Of a stretch of DNA of 64,000 bases, positions 43,659 to 53,097 are shown one piece after another. Numbering within the stretch: position 1 is the stretch's first letter; each line of letters starts with the position of its first letter. The stretch covers positions 2,294,001 through 2,358,000 of the forward strand of contig NZ_LT629786.1 of NCBI RefSeq assembly GCF_900105675.1, given 5' to 3'. The DNA comes from Pseudomonas synxantha. GTDB taxonomy: Bacteria; Pseudomonadota; Gammaproteobacteria; Pseudomonadales; Pseudomonadaceae. The notes beneath the pieces were generated by a model. That model did no database searches. It was not told the DNA's origin and was given only the letters and a program-made list of their open reading frames with translations. The position numbers and the translations under genes were made by a program.

Positions 43659-44900
43659 ATGGAACAGTCACTCAAACATTTGCGCTTCCCCTTGGCGATC
43701 CTGGCCGTGGTGGTGATGAGCGCGTGCGGCAAGACCCCGGATCAAGCGGCCGCCATGCCCCCGGCCAAGGTCAGCGTAGCCAAGGTACTGGAGCAGCCGG
43801 TCAACGAGTGGGACGAATTCACCGGGCGCCTCGAGGCGCCGGAAACCGTGCAGATTCGTCCTCGGGTCTCGGGCCAGATTGACCAAGTCGCTTTTACAGA
43901 AGGCGCTTTGGTCAAGAAAGGCGACCTGTTGTTCCAGATCGACCCTCGCCCCTTCCAGGCTGAAGTGCGTCGTCTCGAAGCCCAGCTCGCACAAACCAAG
44001 GCGGCCGCCACCCGCAGTGAAAACGAAGCTCAGCGCGGCGAACGCCTGCGCCAGAGCAACGCGATTTCCGCCGAACTGGCCGACTCGCGCACCACCGCCG
44101 CCCAGGAAGCCCGCGCCGCCATGGCCGGGATCCAGGCGCAGCTGGACCTGGCCAGGCTGAACCTGAGCTTCACCCGCGTCACTTCGCCCATCAGTGGTCG
44201 CGTCAGCCGTGCGGAAATCACCGCCGGCAACCTGGTCACCGCCGATACCACCGCCCTGACCAGCGTGGTCTCCACCGACAAGGTCTATGCCTACTTCGAT
44301 GCCGACGAGCGTGTGTTCCTCAAGTACACCGAACTGGCCCGCCAGGGCCGTCGTGGCGCTACCACCCCGGTGTACCTGGGCCTGTCGAATGAAACCGGCA
44401 ACCCGCACCTGGGCCAGATGAACTTCGTCGACAACCAGGTCAACCCGGCCACGGGCACCATCCGCGGCCGCGCGGTGTTCGACAACAGCAAGGGCGAGTA
44501 CACCCCCGGCCTATATGCACGCTTGAAGCTGGTCGGCAGCGGCACCTACTCCGCCGTGCTGATCAACGACGAAGCCGTCGGTACCGACCTGGGCAAGAAG
44601 TTCGTGCTGGTGATGGAAGGCGACAAGCCGGCTTACCGCGCGGTAGAGCTGGGGCCGAAGATCGAAGGCTTGCGCATTGTGCGCAGCGGCCTGAACAAGG
44701 ACGACATCGTTATCGTCAAGGGCCTGCAGCGCGTGCGCCCGGGTTCGCCGGTCGCGCCGGAAACCATCCCGATGGCCAGCAAGGAAACCCTCGCCGCCTT
44801 GGCCCAACAACGACAAGCGCTTGAAGCCAGCAACCTGGAGCAAGTGGCGCCGGACAAACCCGTGCCCAAGCTCGCCAGTGTCGCGACTTCACGCGATTAA
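43659..44900 (+). CDS. mexE: RND efflux periplasmic adaptor MexE
   Basis: A 413-residue membrane fusion protein of a tripartite multidrug efflux pump. The lipoprotein signal ends in VVMSAC, with lipid-attachable C23. It has the HlyD/adaptor pattern (EFTGRLEAPETVQIRPRVSGQIDQVAFTEGALVKKGDLLFQIDPRPFQAEV), a coiled-coil hairpin (about 95-165) and a second lipoyl half (NLSFTRVTSPISGRVSRAEITAGNLV). The start MEQSLKHLRFPLA resembles MexE. The ATG at 43659 is chosen by that similarity; 43650 is in frame. First gene of mexE-mexF-oprN. Confidence 0.9.
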   Translation: MEQSLKHLRFPLAILAVVVMSACGKTPDQAAAMPPAKVSVAKVLEQPVNEWDEFTGRLEAPETVQIRPRVSGQIDQVAFTEGALVKKGDLLFQIDPRPFQAEVRRLEAQLAQTKAAATRSENEAQRGERLRQSNAISAELADSRTTAAQEARAAMAGIQAQLDLARLNLSFTRVTSPISGRVSRAEITAGNLVTADTTALTSVVSTDKVYAYFDADERVFLKYTELARQGRRGATTPVYLGLSNETGNPHLGQMNFVDNQVNPATGTIRGRAVFDNSKGEYTPGLYARLKLVGSGTYSAVLINDEAVGTDLGKKFVLVMEGDKPAYRAVELGPKIEGLRIVRSGLNKDDIVIVKGLQRVRPGSPVAPETIPMASKETLAALAQQRQALEASNLEQVAPDKPVPKLASVATSRD

Positions 44901-44915
44901 GGGATACGACTCAAG

Positions 44916-47900
44916 ATGAATTTTTCCAATTTCTTCATTTCGCGGCCGATCTTCGCAGCGGTGCTGTCGCTGTTGATCCTGATCGCAGGTGCGATCTCGC
45001 TGTTCCAACTGCCGATCAGCGAATACCCGGAAGTGGTGCCGCCAACTGTAGTGGTACGCGCCAACTTCCCGGGCGCCAACCCCAAGGTTATCGGTGAAAC
45101 CGTGGCCGCGCCGCTGGAGCAAGCCATCACTGGTGTCGAGAACATGCTGTACATGTCCTCGCAATCCACCGCCGACGGCAAGCTGACCCTGACCATCACC
45201 TTCGCCCTGGGCACCGACCTGGACAACGCGCAGGTGCAGGTGCAGAACCGTGTGACGCGCACCCAGCCCAAGCTCCCTGAGGAAGTGACGCGCATCGGTA
45301 TCACCGTAGACAAGGCCTCCCCCGACCTGACCATGGTGGTGCACTTGACCTCCCCGGATCAGCGCTACGACATGCTCTACCTGTCCAACTACGCGATCCT
45401 CAATATCAAGGATGAGCTGGCCCGCCTGGGCGGCGTTGGCGATGTGCAGTTGTTCGGCATGGGCGACTACTCCCTGCGCGTGTGGCTGGACCCGAACAAG
45501 ACCGCCTCGCGCAACCTGACCGCGACCGATGTGGTCACGGCGATCCGCGAGCAGAACCGTCAAGTGGCAGCCGGTGCCCTGGGCGCGCAACCTGCGCCGA
45601 GTGACACCAGCTTCCAGTTGTCGGTCAATACCCAGGGCCGCCTGGTCACCGAGGAAGAGTTCGAGAACATTGTGATTCGCGCCGGCGCCAACGGTGAAAT
45701 CACGCGCCTGAAGGACATCGCCCGGGTCGAGCTGGGTTCCAGCCAATATGCACTGCGCTCGCTGATCGATAACCAGCCCGCCGTTGCGATTCCGATTTTC
45801 CAGCGTCCCGGCTCCAATGCCATCGACATCTCCAATGATGTGCGCAGCAAGATGGCCGAGCTTAAAAAGAGCTTTCCGGCGGGGATGGATTACCGCATCG
45901 CCTATGACCCGACCATCTTTGTACGCGGCTCTATCGAAGCGGTGGTACACACCCTGTTCGAAGCACTGATCCTCGTGGTGCTGGTGGTGATCCTGTTCCT
46001 GCAGACCTGGCGCGCCTCGATCATTCCATTGGTGGCGGTGCCGGTGTCCTTGATCGGTACATTTGCGGTGATGCACCTGTTCGGGTTCTCCCTCAATGCG
46101 CTGTCATTGTTCGGCCTGGTACTGGCCATCGGTATCGTGGTGGACGACGCCATCGTGGTGGTGGAGAACGTCGAACGTAATATCGAGCTGGGCCTGGAAC
46201 CGTTCCCGGCTACCGAAAAAGCCATGAGTGAGGTCACCGGTCCGATCATCGCCACCGCGCTGGTGCTGTGTGCGGTGTTTATCCCGGCCGCCTTTATCAG
46301 TGGCTTGACCGGGCAGTTCTACAAGCAGTTCGCCTTGACCATTGCGATCTCGACCGTGATTTCTGCGTTCAACTCGCTGACACTGTCCCCTGCCCTGGCT
46401 GCCGTGTTGCTGCGTGCTCACGACGCGCCGAAGGATCGTTTCTCCAGGTTCCTCGACAAGCTCTTCGGTGGCTGGCTGTTCCGGCCCTTCAACCGCTTCT
46501 TCGAAAAGGCCAGCCATGGCTACGTAGGCACCGTGCGCCGAGTGATTCGCGGCAGCGGCATTGCCCTGTTCGTATACGCCGGCCTGATGGTGCTGACATT
46601 CTTCGGCTTTGCCCACACCCCGACCGGTTTCGTACCGGCCCAGGACAAGCAATACCTGGTGGCCTTCGCCCAACTGCCCGACGCTGCGAGCCTGGACCGC
46701 ACCGAAAACGTGATGAAGCGCATGTCGGAGATCGCCCTTAAACAACCCGGCGTGGAAGCCGCGATTGCATTCCCTGGCCTGTCGATCAATGGGTTCACCA
46801 ACAGCCCGAACAGCGGCATTGTGTTCGTGACCTTGAAGCCCTTCGACGAGCGTAAAGACGCGAGCATGTCGGCCGGTGCGATTGCCGGTGCGCTGAACGG
46901 CCAATACGCCAATATCGAAGAAGCCTACATGGCGATCTTCCCGCCGCCGCCGGTACAAGGCCTGGGCACCATTGGCGGGTTCCGCCTGCAGATCGAAGAC
47001 CGTGGCAACCTCGGCTATGACGAGCTGTATAAAGAAGTGCAGAACGTCATCGCCAAGAGCCACGGGGTGCCTGAACTGTTCGGCCTGTTCACCAGCTACA
47101 CGGTCAACGTGCCGCAAGTCGATGCCGCCATCGACCGCGAAAAGGCCAAGACCCACGGCGTGGCGATCAGCGACATCTTCGACACCCTGCAGGTCTACCT
47201 GGGCTCGTTGTATGCCAACGACTTCAACCGCTTCGGGCGTACCTATCAGGTCAACGTGCAGGCCGAGCAACAGTTCCGCCAGGACTCCGACCAGATCGGC
47301 CAGCTGAAAGTGCGCAACAACAAAGGCGAGATGATCCCGCTGGCAACCTTTATCAAGGTCAGCGACACCTCGGGCCCGGACCGCGTGATGCACTACAACG
47401 GCTTTATCACCGCTGAAATCAACGGCAACGCCGCACCGGGCTACAGCTCCGGCCAGGCCCAGGCCGCGATTGAAAAGCTGCTCAAGGATGAATTGCCCAA
47501 CGGCATGACCTACGAGTGGACCGACCTGACTTACCAGCAGATCCTCTCGGGCAATACCGCGCTGTTCGTGTTCCCGCTCTGCGTACTGCTGGCGTTCCTG
47601 GTACTGGCCGCCCAATACGAAAGCTGGAGCCTGCCGCTGGCGGTGATCCTGATCGTACCGATGACGCTGCTGTCGGCCATTACCGGGGTGATCATCTCGG
47701 GCGGCGACAACAACATCTTCACCCAGATCGGCCTGATCGTACTGGTGGGCCTGGCGTGCAAGAACGCGATCCTGATCGTCGAGTTCGCCAAGGATAAACA
47801 GCAGGAAGGTCTCGACCCGCTCGCCGCGGTACTGGAAGCCTGCCGCCTGCGTCTGCGGCCGATCCTGATGACCTCGTTCGCGTTCATCATGGGCGTGGTG

Positions 47901-48095
47901 CCGTTGGTATTGTCCACCGGTGCCGGTGCCGAGATGCGCCATGCCATGGGTGTGGCGGTGTTCTCCGGGATGATCGGTGTGACCTTCTTCGGTCTGTTGC
48001 TGACACCAGTGTTCTACGTACTGATCCGGCGCTATGTGGAGCGCCAGGAAGCGCGCAAAGCGGCCAAGGCCTTGAAGCTGGAGACACAGCAATGA
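44916..48095 (+). CDS. mexF: RND efflux inner-membrane transporter MexF
   Basis: A 1059-residue proton-driven RND pump of the HAE1 class. The N-terminus MNFSNFFISRPIFAAVLSLLILIAGAISLFQLPISEYPEVVPPTVVV is typical. The proton-relay region carries paired aspartates (GIVVDDAIVVVENVERNIELG), and the C-terminal half repeats the 12-helix layout. MexF in P. aeruginosa exports chloramphenicol, fluoroquinolones and quinolone-signal precursors; the local substrates are inferred. It begins 15 bases after mexE and its stop overlaps the oprN start. Confidence 0.95.
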   Translation: MNFSNFFISRPIFAAVLSLLILIAGAISLFQLPISEYPEVVPPTVVVRANFPGANPKVIGETVAAPLEQAITGVENMLYMSSQSTADGKLTLTITFALGTDLDNAQVQVQNRVTRTQPKLPEEVTRIGITVDKASPDLTMVVHLTSPDQRYDMLYLSNYAILNIKDELARLGGVGDVQLFGMGDYSLRVWLDPNKTASRNLTATDVVTAIREQNRQVAAGALGAQPAPSDTSFQLSVNTQGRLVTEEEFENIVIRAGANGEITRLKDIARVELGSSQYALRSLIDNQPAVAIPIFQRPGSNAIDISNDVRSKMAELKKSFPAGMDYRIAYDPTIFVRGSIEAVVHTLFEALILVVLVVILFLQTWRASIIPLVAVPVSLIGTFAVMHLFGFSLNALSLFGLVLAIGIVVDDAIVVVENVERNIELGLEPFPATEKAMSEVTGPIIATALVLCAVFIPAAFISGLTGQFYKQFALTIAISTVISAFNSLTLSPALAAVLLRAHDAPKDRFSRFLDKLFGGWLFRPFNRFFEKASHGYVGTVRRVIRGSGIALFVYAGLMVLTFFGFAHTPTGFVPAQDKQYLVAFAQLPDAASLDRTENVMKRMSEIALKQPGVEAAIAFPGLSINGFTNSPNSGIVFVTLKPFDERKDASMSAGAIAGALNGQYANIEEAYMAIFPPPPVQGLGTIGGFRLQIEDRGNLGYDELYKEVQNVIAKSHGVPELFGLFTSYTVNVPQVDAAIDREKAKTHGVAISDIFDTLQVYLGSLYANDFNRFGRTYQVNVQAEQQFRQDSDQIGQLKVRNNKGEMIPLATFIKVSDTSGPDRVMHYNGFITAEINGNAAPGYSSGQAQAAIEKLLKDELPNGMTYEWTDLTYQQILSGNTALFVFPLCVLLAFLVLAAQYESWSLPLAVILIVPMTLLSAITGVIISGGDNNIFTQIGLIVLVGLACKNAILIVEFAKDKQQEGLDPLAAVLEACRLRLRPILMTSFAFIMGVVPLVLSTGAGAEMRHAMGVAVFSGMIGVTFFGLLLTPVFYVLIRRYVERQEARKAAKALKLETQQ

Positions 48096-49507
48096 GTGTG
48101 AAAGTATTCCTGCCGAGCTTGCTGGTACTGGCGCTCGCCGCCTGTGCCGTAGGCCCGGATTACAAGACCCAACAGTTGGAGGCGGCCAATATCACGGCCG
48201 CAGCCGACAGCAAAAGCTATGACCATGCCAAGTACGAAGGCATCTGGTGGCAGCAGTTCGACGACCCGACCCTCGACCAACTGGTGACCCAGTCACTGAG
48301 CGGTAACCGCGACCTACGCGTGGCCTTCGCCCGCCTGCGAGCGGCACGGGCGATCCGCGATGATGCCGCCAACGACATCATGCCGGTGGTCACCTCCCGC
48401 GCCAGCAGCGATGTGGGCAAGGGCCAGATTCCCGGGCAGACCACCAAGCGCGTCAACAGCGAGCGCTACGACCTGGGCCTGGACATGGCCTGGGAGGTGG
48501 ACTTGTTTGGACGCATCCGCCGTAACCTGGAAGCCAGCGACGCCGACCAGCAGGTGGCCGAAGCCGACCTGTACCAACTGCAAGTCACCATGATTGCCGA
48601 GTTGGTAGATGCCTACGGCCAGCTGCGCGGTGCGCAACTGCGTGAACGCATCGCCCTGGACAACTTGAAGAATCAGCAAGAATCGCGCGCCATCACCGTC
48701 AGCCTGCGTGATGCCGGCGTCGGTGATCAGCTCGACGTGGAACGTGCCGATGCGCGCCTGGCGGCGGTGGAAGCCAGCGTGCCGCAACTGCAGGCCGAAC
48801 AAGTGCGCGAACGCAATCGCATCGCCACCCTCCTCGGCCAGCGCCCCGACAAGCTGAGCGTGGACCTGAGCCCCAAAGACCTGCCGGCAATCGCCAAGGC
48901 ATTGCCGATCGGCGACCCAGGGCAATTGCTGCAACGTCGCCCGGACATTCTCAGCGCCGAACGCAAGCTGGCCGCCGCCACTGCACGGATCGGCGTGGCC
49001 AAGGCCGACCTGTTCCCACGGGTCAGCCTCAGCGGCTTCCTCGGCTTCACCGCCGGGCGGGGCTCGCAGATCGGTTCGGCCGCGGCGAATGCCTGGTCTC
49101 TGGGCCCAAGCATTACCTGGGCCGCATTTGACCTGGGCAGCGTGCGCGCACGTTTGCGTGGTGCGAATGCCGAAGCCGATGGCGCGTTGGCGACCTATGA
49201 GCAGCAGGTGTTGCTGGCGCTGGAAGAATCTGAAAACGCCTTCAGCGATTACGGCAAGCGCCAGCAACGCCTGGTCTCGCTGATCCGTCAAAGCGAATCC
49301 AGCCGCGCCGCCGCCGACCTCGCGGCGATCCGCTACCGCGAAGGCACCGTGGACTTCCTGGTATTGCTCGACGCCCAGCGCGAACGCCTGGCTGCCGAAG
49401 ATTCCCAGGCCCAGGCCGAAGTGGATCTGTATCGCGGCATTGTGGCGATCTACAAGGCGTTGGGTGGTGGCTGGCAGCCAGATACGGTAGTCGCCAGCAG
49501 CAAGTGA
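48092..49507 (+). CDS. oprN: RND efflux outer membrane lipoprotein OprN
   Basis: A 471-residue TolC-like outer membrane channel of the NodT lipoprotein family. The lipobox is ALAAC with C18. The two repeated coiled-coil halves are visible (WWQQFDDPTLDQLVTQSLSGNRDLRVAFARLRAARA; RRPDILSAERKLAAATARIGVAKADLFPRVSLSGFLGF). The ATG overlaps the mexF stop (ATGA), so translation is coupled. Last gene before the terminator. Confidence 0.93.
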   Translation: MSVKVFLPSLLVLALAACAVGPDYKTQQLEAANITAAADSKSYDHAKYEGIWWQQFDDPTLDQLVTQSLSGNRDLRVAFARLRAARAIRDDAANDIMPVVTSRASSDVGKGQIPGQTTKRVNSERYDLGLDMAWEVDLFGRIRRNLEASDADQQVAEADLYQLQVTMIAELVDAYGQLRGAQLRERIALDNLKNQQESRAITVSLRDAGVGDQLDVERADARLAAVEASVPQLQAEQVRERNRIATLLGQRPDKLSVDLSPKDLPAIAKALPIGDPGQLLQRRPDILSAERKLAAATARIGVAKADLFPRVSLSGFLGFTAGRGSQIGSAAANAWSLGPSITWAAFDLGSVRARLRGANAEADGALATYEQQVLLALEESENAFSDYGKRQQRLVSLIRQSESSRAAADLAAIRYREGTVDFLVLLDAQRERLAAEDSQAQAEVDLYRGIVAIYKALGGGWQPDTVVASSK

Positions 49508-49548
49508 GGTAAAGAGCTCCTTTGGTTGGTCGCATCCAGCCAATTTTT

Positions 49549-49584
49549 AGCCCCGTGGATCATTCGGTCACGGGGCTTTTTTTT
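49549..49584 (+). terminator. Rho-independent terminator of the RND operon
   Basis: A 9-bp perfect stem (AGCCCCGTG / CACGGGGCT) with an 11-base loop and a run of eight T, 42 bases after the oprN stop. Confidence 0.92.
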
Positions 49585-49714
49585 GCCAAGACTTCCTAAA
49601 ATATTGAAAGCTATTTCTGTAAGACAATTAAGAAGTCCTTCGTAGGTAATTTCCTAGTACCGCGCTATATCCGGTTTCCAGGTTTAAATACTTCAGAAAC
49701 AACTGTGCACTTCA

Positions 49715-49731
49715 TGTAAGCAAGCGTTACA
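49715..49731. promoter_or_regulatory. TGTAA-N7-TTACA dyad upstream of the 174-residue gene
   Basis: A perfect inverted repeat ending 66 bases before the ATG. It recalls the GacA upstream activating site (TGTAAG-N6-CTTACA) but has one base less between the arms, so GacA binding is doubtful. A TAGG/CCTA dyad at 49649-49660 lies just upstream. Confidence 0.4.
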
Positions 49732-49797
49732 CCCACGCTAAAGTAATTGGCACAAGCGTCGACAACCCAATGTCACTTACCAATGGAGGAAGGCGAC

Positions 49798-50322
49798 ATG
49801 GCTATCATGTTGACTGCTGAGCAGATGAGGTATACCAAGGCAACCAATGCATTCGTGATCAAAAATCCAGAGCAGACAACCAATGCATTTACGATTACAA
49901 AGAAGAACGTAGCGGCTGACACCCTACAGCTCAATGACAACAGTCAAATCACCAAACTCAAGGCTTATCTGAAAGATTATGACATGACGTCTATCAATTC
50001 AGACGACTTAAGAAAGGTGGGACGCACGCTGTTCGAACACGATATGATTGATATCTATGCATATAGAATGTTCATAGGTGGCAATCTGCACACCGATGCA
50101 AACGGCGTTCCAACGGAGACGCACGTAAAATTCAACGCGATTGCCTTATTTAACGAGCGACTGGTGGAGTACAGCGAATTCCTGGAAGACAACCCTGCGG
50201 GGGCAAACGAGCATACGTTGAGATGGAGGCAGGGAATGGTAGCCGCTAATCACGCCATGGGAGCACTGGCCTATTTTGTAAAATCTTCCAACAGCGCTTT
50301 ATCAGTAGATGAAAAAGCTTGA
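49798..50322 (+). CDS. Uncharacterised 174-residue protein
   Basis: I do not recognise this family. The product starts MAIMLTAEQMRYTKATNAFVI, with two similar segments TKATNAFVIKN and QTTNAFTITKK, followed by a helical region (LKAYLKDYDMTSINSDDLRKVGRTLFEHDMIDIYAYRMFIGG). It has no signal peptide, no membrane segment and no cysteine. Asparagine and threonine content is high and codon use is more AT-rich than in the neighbours, suggesting recent arrival or a secreted-effector-like protein. GGAGG lies 8 bases before the ATG. It is monocistronic with operator-like dyads upstream. Confidence 0.75.
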   Translation: MAIMLTAEQMRYTKATNAFVIKNPEQTTNAFTITKKNVAADTLQLNDNSQITKLKAYLKDYDMTSINSDDLRKVGRTLFEHDMIDIYAYRMFIGGNLHTDANGVPTETHVKFNAIALFNERLVEYSEFLEDNPAGANEHTLRWRQGMVAANHAMGALAYFVKSSNSALSVDEKA

Positions 50323-50382
50323 TTAAGATGCTCGCAAACAGTGCGCCAATAAACCTCGTGGCGCACTGTTTGGCTCAACGAC

Positions 50383-50763
50383 TCAGCGGCCGTATCTAGC
50401 GGTGCCAGAATAAGATTGCGCCTCCGAACCAGAATTAATCATGACGATTCGATAGGTTCCAAACACACCAGAGTAGGACGTAGTCCCTCCAAAGGTTCCA
50501 GCAACATCCCCCCAGGAAGCGCCCGCCTGTTTTTGAATAATCAACTGTGGCGCCCTCCCGCCACCGCTCGTGGAAGCTGAGGCATCAATAGTCGCACCCG
50601 CACATCCATTCGCGGAAGTTATTGTGAACGGGCCATACACTGTCGTTTCCACACCAGGCTGCAAAAGCCCGCTATAGCTATCACTTATATACAGACACAA
50701 GGCCGACACCTGAGTAGAAAAAAGCATTAACGCGAGACACGGCAACGCAATAAGACCTTTCAT
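50383..50763 (-). CDS. Small secreted protein of unknown function
   Basis: A 126-residue protein with a clear signal peptide (MKGLIALPCLALMLFSTQVSA). The mature part is short and Gly/Ser/Thr-rich, with two cysteines that may pair (ALCLYISDSY and SANGCAGAT). It ends in a beta-strand-rich region (TYRIVMINSGSEAQSYSGTARYGR). I do not recognise the family; it looks like a single beta-sandwich. Convergent with the 174-residue gene. Confidence 0.65.
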   Translation of the reverse strand: MKGLIALPCLALMLFSTQVSALCLYISDSYSGLLQPGVETTVYGPFTITSANGCAGATIDASASTSGGGRAPQLIIQKQAGASWGDVAGTFGGTTSYSGVFGTYRIVMINSGSEAQSYSGTARYGR

Positions 50764-50787
50764 GATCTCACCTCAAATCAGTAAACA

Positions 50788-51054
50788 ATGAATGAATACT
50801 CACTCGAAATATCGGATTTTTTATTTCCCCATAAGCGCACCTCACAGTTAAGCAACGGCTGCCAGCACACGACACTCGATATCAACCCAGCAGATATCAA
50901 GCACCCACTAATGCAGGTAGGAACACGTTGCTTACGGTGCGCGAAATCAAGCGCCAAATATGCCAGCCGCTTCCTAAAACATAGAAGGATCGATCTGTCA
51001 TACCCAGATGAAGGAATAAGAGAGAAATGTCCTAGTCCTGATAACAGCGGTTAG
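50788..51054 (+). CDS. Doubtful 88-residue open frame
   Basis: An open frame divergent from the secreted-protein gene and overlapping the 3' end of the AraC-type gene by 4 bases. Its sequence (many Ser, Lys, Arg and Cys, no domain) does not look convincingly coding, and no ribosome binding site precedes the ATG. It may simply be the promoter spacer of the secreted protein. Confidence 0.2.
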   Translation: MNEYSLEISDFLFPHKRTSQLSNGCQHTTLDINPADIKHPLMQVGTRCLRCAKSSAKYASRFLKHRRIDLSYPDEGIREKCPSPDNSG

Positions 51055-52073
51055 AACCGACTTGGCTCGTTCAAAATCAAACTCCGATAATGCCCGGGAT
51101 TGGACCCCGCCCACTTACGAAACGCCTTGTAAAACGAACTCGCATCGGCAAACCCCAGCCGCGAGGCAATCTCGGCAAAGCTGATCTGCGGCTCAGCCAG
51201 CCACACAATCGCCAACTCCTTGCGTACGCTGTCCTTGAGGCCCTGATAAGTTTGCCCTTCTTCCGCTAGACGTCGGCGCAATGTGGACGCCGAAATGCAC
51301 AACGTAGCCGCAAGCCCGTCGGTTTCAGGCCAGGCGTCGGGAGGCATCTGCCGAAGGTCATGCTTGATGCGGGTAGCGAGGCTCTCAGGGTCGCGGTATT
51401 TGACCAGAATATTGGCCGGCGCATGGGCCAGGAAACGTTGGAGCTCCTGCGGGCTGCGCTTGATCGGTAGGTCCAGGCAGTCCGCAGAAAAGATCATGCG
51501 AGTGCGGGGTCGATCAAAGCGCAGGTTGTCGGAAAACATTACCTGGTAATCGTCACAGAAGCCCGGCTGCGCACAGCGCAACTCAATGGCGAGGATGGGG
51601 ATTCGACGCCCTGCCAGCCAACAGGCAACGCCGTGCACGATCATCCAGTAGGTGAAATAGGTGAACGCACGCTTAGGCTCAGGCTCGGGTTCGAGCAGGA
51701 CGATCTCCGCCAGGCTCTGTTGGCGAACCAGCTGCGCGGGCATGCGCTCAAGCATCAGCGACAGAAACGCCAAGCCCGTTTCCAGGCCCGGGGCCAGGCT
51801 GGGTTGCGCCATGGCGGCACGACACAGAAACGCCAGGCTGCCGGATTTGAGTTTGCGCGGGTCCATGCCGAAGAACTCATCGTCCGTGCGCCGCGCCAGC
51901 AATCTCCACAGGCGCGCATAGGCCGTGGCCGCAACCCGTGCGCTTGGCTGCTCCAGCAATGCGGGATCAATCCCGACCTTGCTTAACGCCTCAACGGTGG
52001 CCGCCCCAGGCGCACAGCTCTGCAACAGGGCTTCACGCACGAGGTGGATGGAGATGGTGTCTTTTTCCGACAT
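51051..52073 (-). CDS. AraC-family regulator (OruR-like)
   Basis: A 340-residue regulator with an N-terminal arabinose-binding-type AraC domain (about residues 15-200, LLQSCAPGAATVEALSKVGIDPALLEQPSARVAATAYARLW). The C-terminal helix-turn-helix is TLCISASTLRRRLAEEGQTYQGLKDSVRKELA and ISFAEIASRLGFADASSFYKAFRKWAGSNPGHYR. Relatives regulate ornithine, lipid or quorum-related genes. It is divergent from the iron operon, but that operon has a Fur site, so a functional link is uncertain. Confidence 0.9.
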   Translation of the reverse strand: MSEKDTISIHLVREALLQSCAPGAATVEALSKVGIDPALLEQPSARVAATAYARLWRLLARRTDDEFFGMDPRKLKSGSLAFLCRAAMAQPSLAPGLETGLAFLSLMLERMPAQLVRQQSLAEIVLLEPEPEPKRAFTYFTYWMIVHGVACWLAGRRIPILAIELRCAQPGFCDDYQVMFSDNLRFDRPRTRMIFSADCLDLPIKRSPQELQRFLAHAPANILVKYRDPESLATRIKHDLRQMPPDAWPETDGLAATLCISASTLRRRLAEEGQTYQGLKDSVRKELAIVWLAEPQISFAEIASRLGFADASSFYKAFRKWAGSNPGHYRSLILNEPSRF

Positions 52074-52183
52074 GAGCTGTTGGCCAATCCGACGGCTACT
52101 TCAGTGGCGTGCATCATAAAGGCGGTTGCGCTTCGCCACCACCGTTCAGCCCAGGTTCAGCAAAGGTCAATATTTCTTGTTTA

Positions 52184-52202
52184 GCAATGAGTATCATTAT
52201 GT
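52184..52202 (+). promoter_or_regulatory. Fur box upstream of efeU
   Basis: GCAATGAGTATCATTATGT matches 13 of 16 positions of the core AATGATAATCATTATC of the Fur consensus. It lies 39 bases before the efeU start, in an AT-rich promoter region. This predicts iron repression of the operon. Confidence 0.75.
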
Positions 52203-52241
52203 TACAACTTAGCTTCCTAACTAGTTACGCCCCGGTGCCCG

Positions 52242-53087
52242 ATGCTCGTTCCGTTTTTAATCATGTTGCGCGAAGGCATTGAAGCCGCCTTGATCGTTGG
52301 CATCATCGCCAGTTACCTGCAGCAGACCGGCCGTGGCCAGTGGATGCCTGCGGTGTGGATCGGCGTATTCCTGGCCGCGGCCCTGGCGTTGCTGGTGGGC
52401 GGCGGTCTGGAACTAGTCAGTGCGGAATTTCCGCAAAAGCAGCAGGAATTGTTCGAAGGCGTCGTCGGCCTGGTTGCCGTGGGTGTCCTCAGCTCCATGG
52501 TGTTCTGGATGCGCAAGGTGGCGCGTTCGATCAAGCATACCCTGCACGAATCCCTCGATCATGCGCTGGCAGGTTCCAGGCACCAGGTGATCGCGTTGAT
52601 CGCCATGGTGTTTTTCGCCGTGGCCCGCGAAGGTCTGGAGACGGTATTTTTCCTGTTGGCCGTGTTCCAGCAGAGCGAAGGCCCGGGCGCACCGATCGGT
52701 GCCCTGCTCGGCCTGATCCTGGCCATCGTCGTCGGTTTCCTCATCTATTCCGGCAGCATGCGCCTGAACCTCGGCGCGTTTTTCCGCTGGACCGGCCTGT
52801 TCATCCTCGTGGTGGCCGCCGGCATTCTCGCCAACTCGGTGCAGGCCCTGCACGAGGCCGGCGTGTGGAACCACTGGCAGACCGTGCTGTTCGATTTCAG
52901 CGCTGCGCTGCCGATGGACAGCCCGTTGGGCTCAGTACTGGCCGGCATGTTCGGCTACCAGGAGGCGCCGACGGTCAGCACCCTGGGTGCCTATGTGATT
53001 TACCTGGTGGTGGCGTTGGTGATGTTCTTCCTGCCCTCGCCCTCCGCCAAGCCCGTTGCCAAGACCTCTTCCGTTTCCAGCCAGTAA
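52242..53087 (+). CDS. efeU: Ferrous/ferric iron permease EfeU (FTR1 family)
   Basis: A 281-residue inner-membrane iron permease with seven hydrophobic segments and the two REGxE iron-binding motifs: REGIE at residues 10-14 and REGLE in FFAVAREGLETVFFLLAVF. EfeU imports iron supplied by EfeO/EfeB. First gene of the operon, preceded by a Fur box. The ribosome binding site is weak. The C-terminal tail is Ser/Lys-rich and ends 10 bases before the TTG start of efeO. Confidence 0.94.
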   Translation: MLVPFLIMLREGIEAALIVGIIASYLQQTGRGQWMPAVWIGVFLAAALALLVGGGLELVSAEFPQKQQELFEGVVGLVAVGVLSSMVFWMRKVARSIKHTLHESLDHALAGSRHQVIALIAMVFFAVAREGLETVFFLLAVFQQSEGPGAPIGALLGLILAIVVGFLIYSGSMRLNLGAFFRWTGLFILVVAAGILANSVQALHEAGVWNHWQTVLFDFSAALPMDSPLGSVLAGMFGYQEAPTVSTLGAYVIYLVVALVMFFLPSPSAKPVAKTSSVSSQ

Positions 53088-53097
53088 GGACCGTCCC

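Noticed and set aside
46104..48092. 662-codon minus-strand open frame
   Set aside because: Antisense shadow of mexF, with His/Gln/Arg-rich translation and no recognisable motif.
49715..49731. GacA binding site upstream of the 174-residue gene
   Set aside because: The spacing is one base short of the known 18-bp consensus, so I list it only as a dyad.
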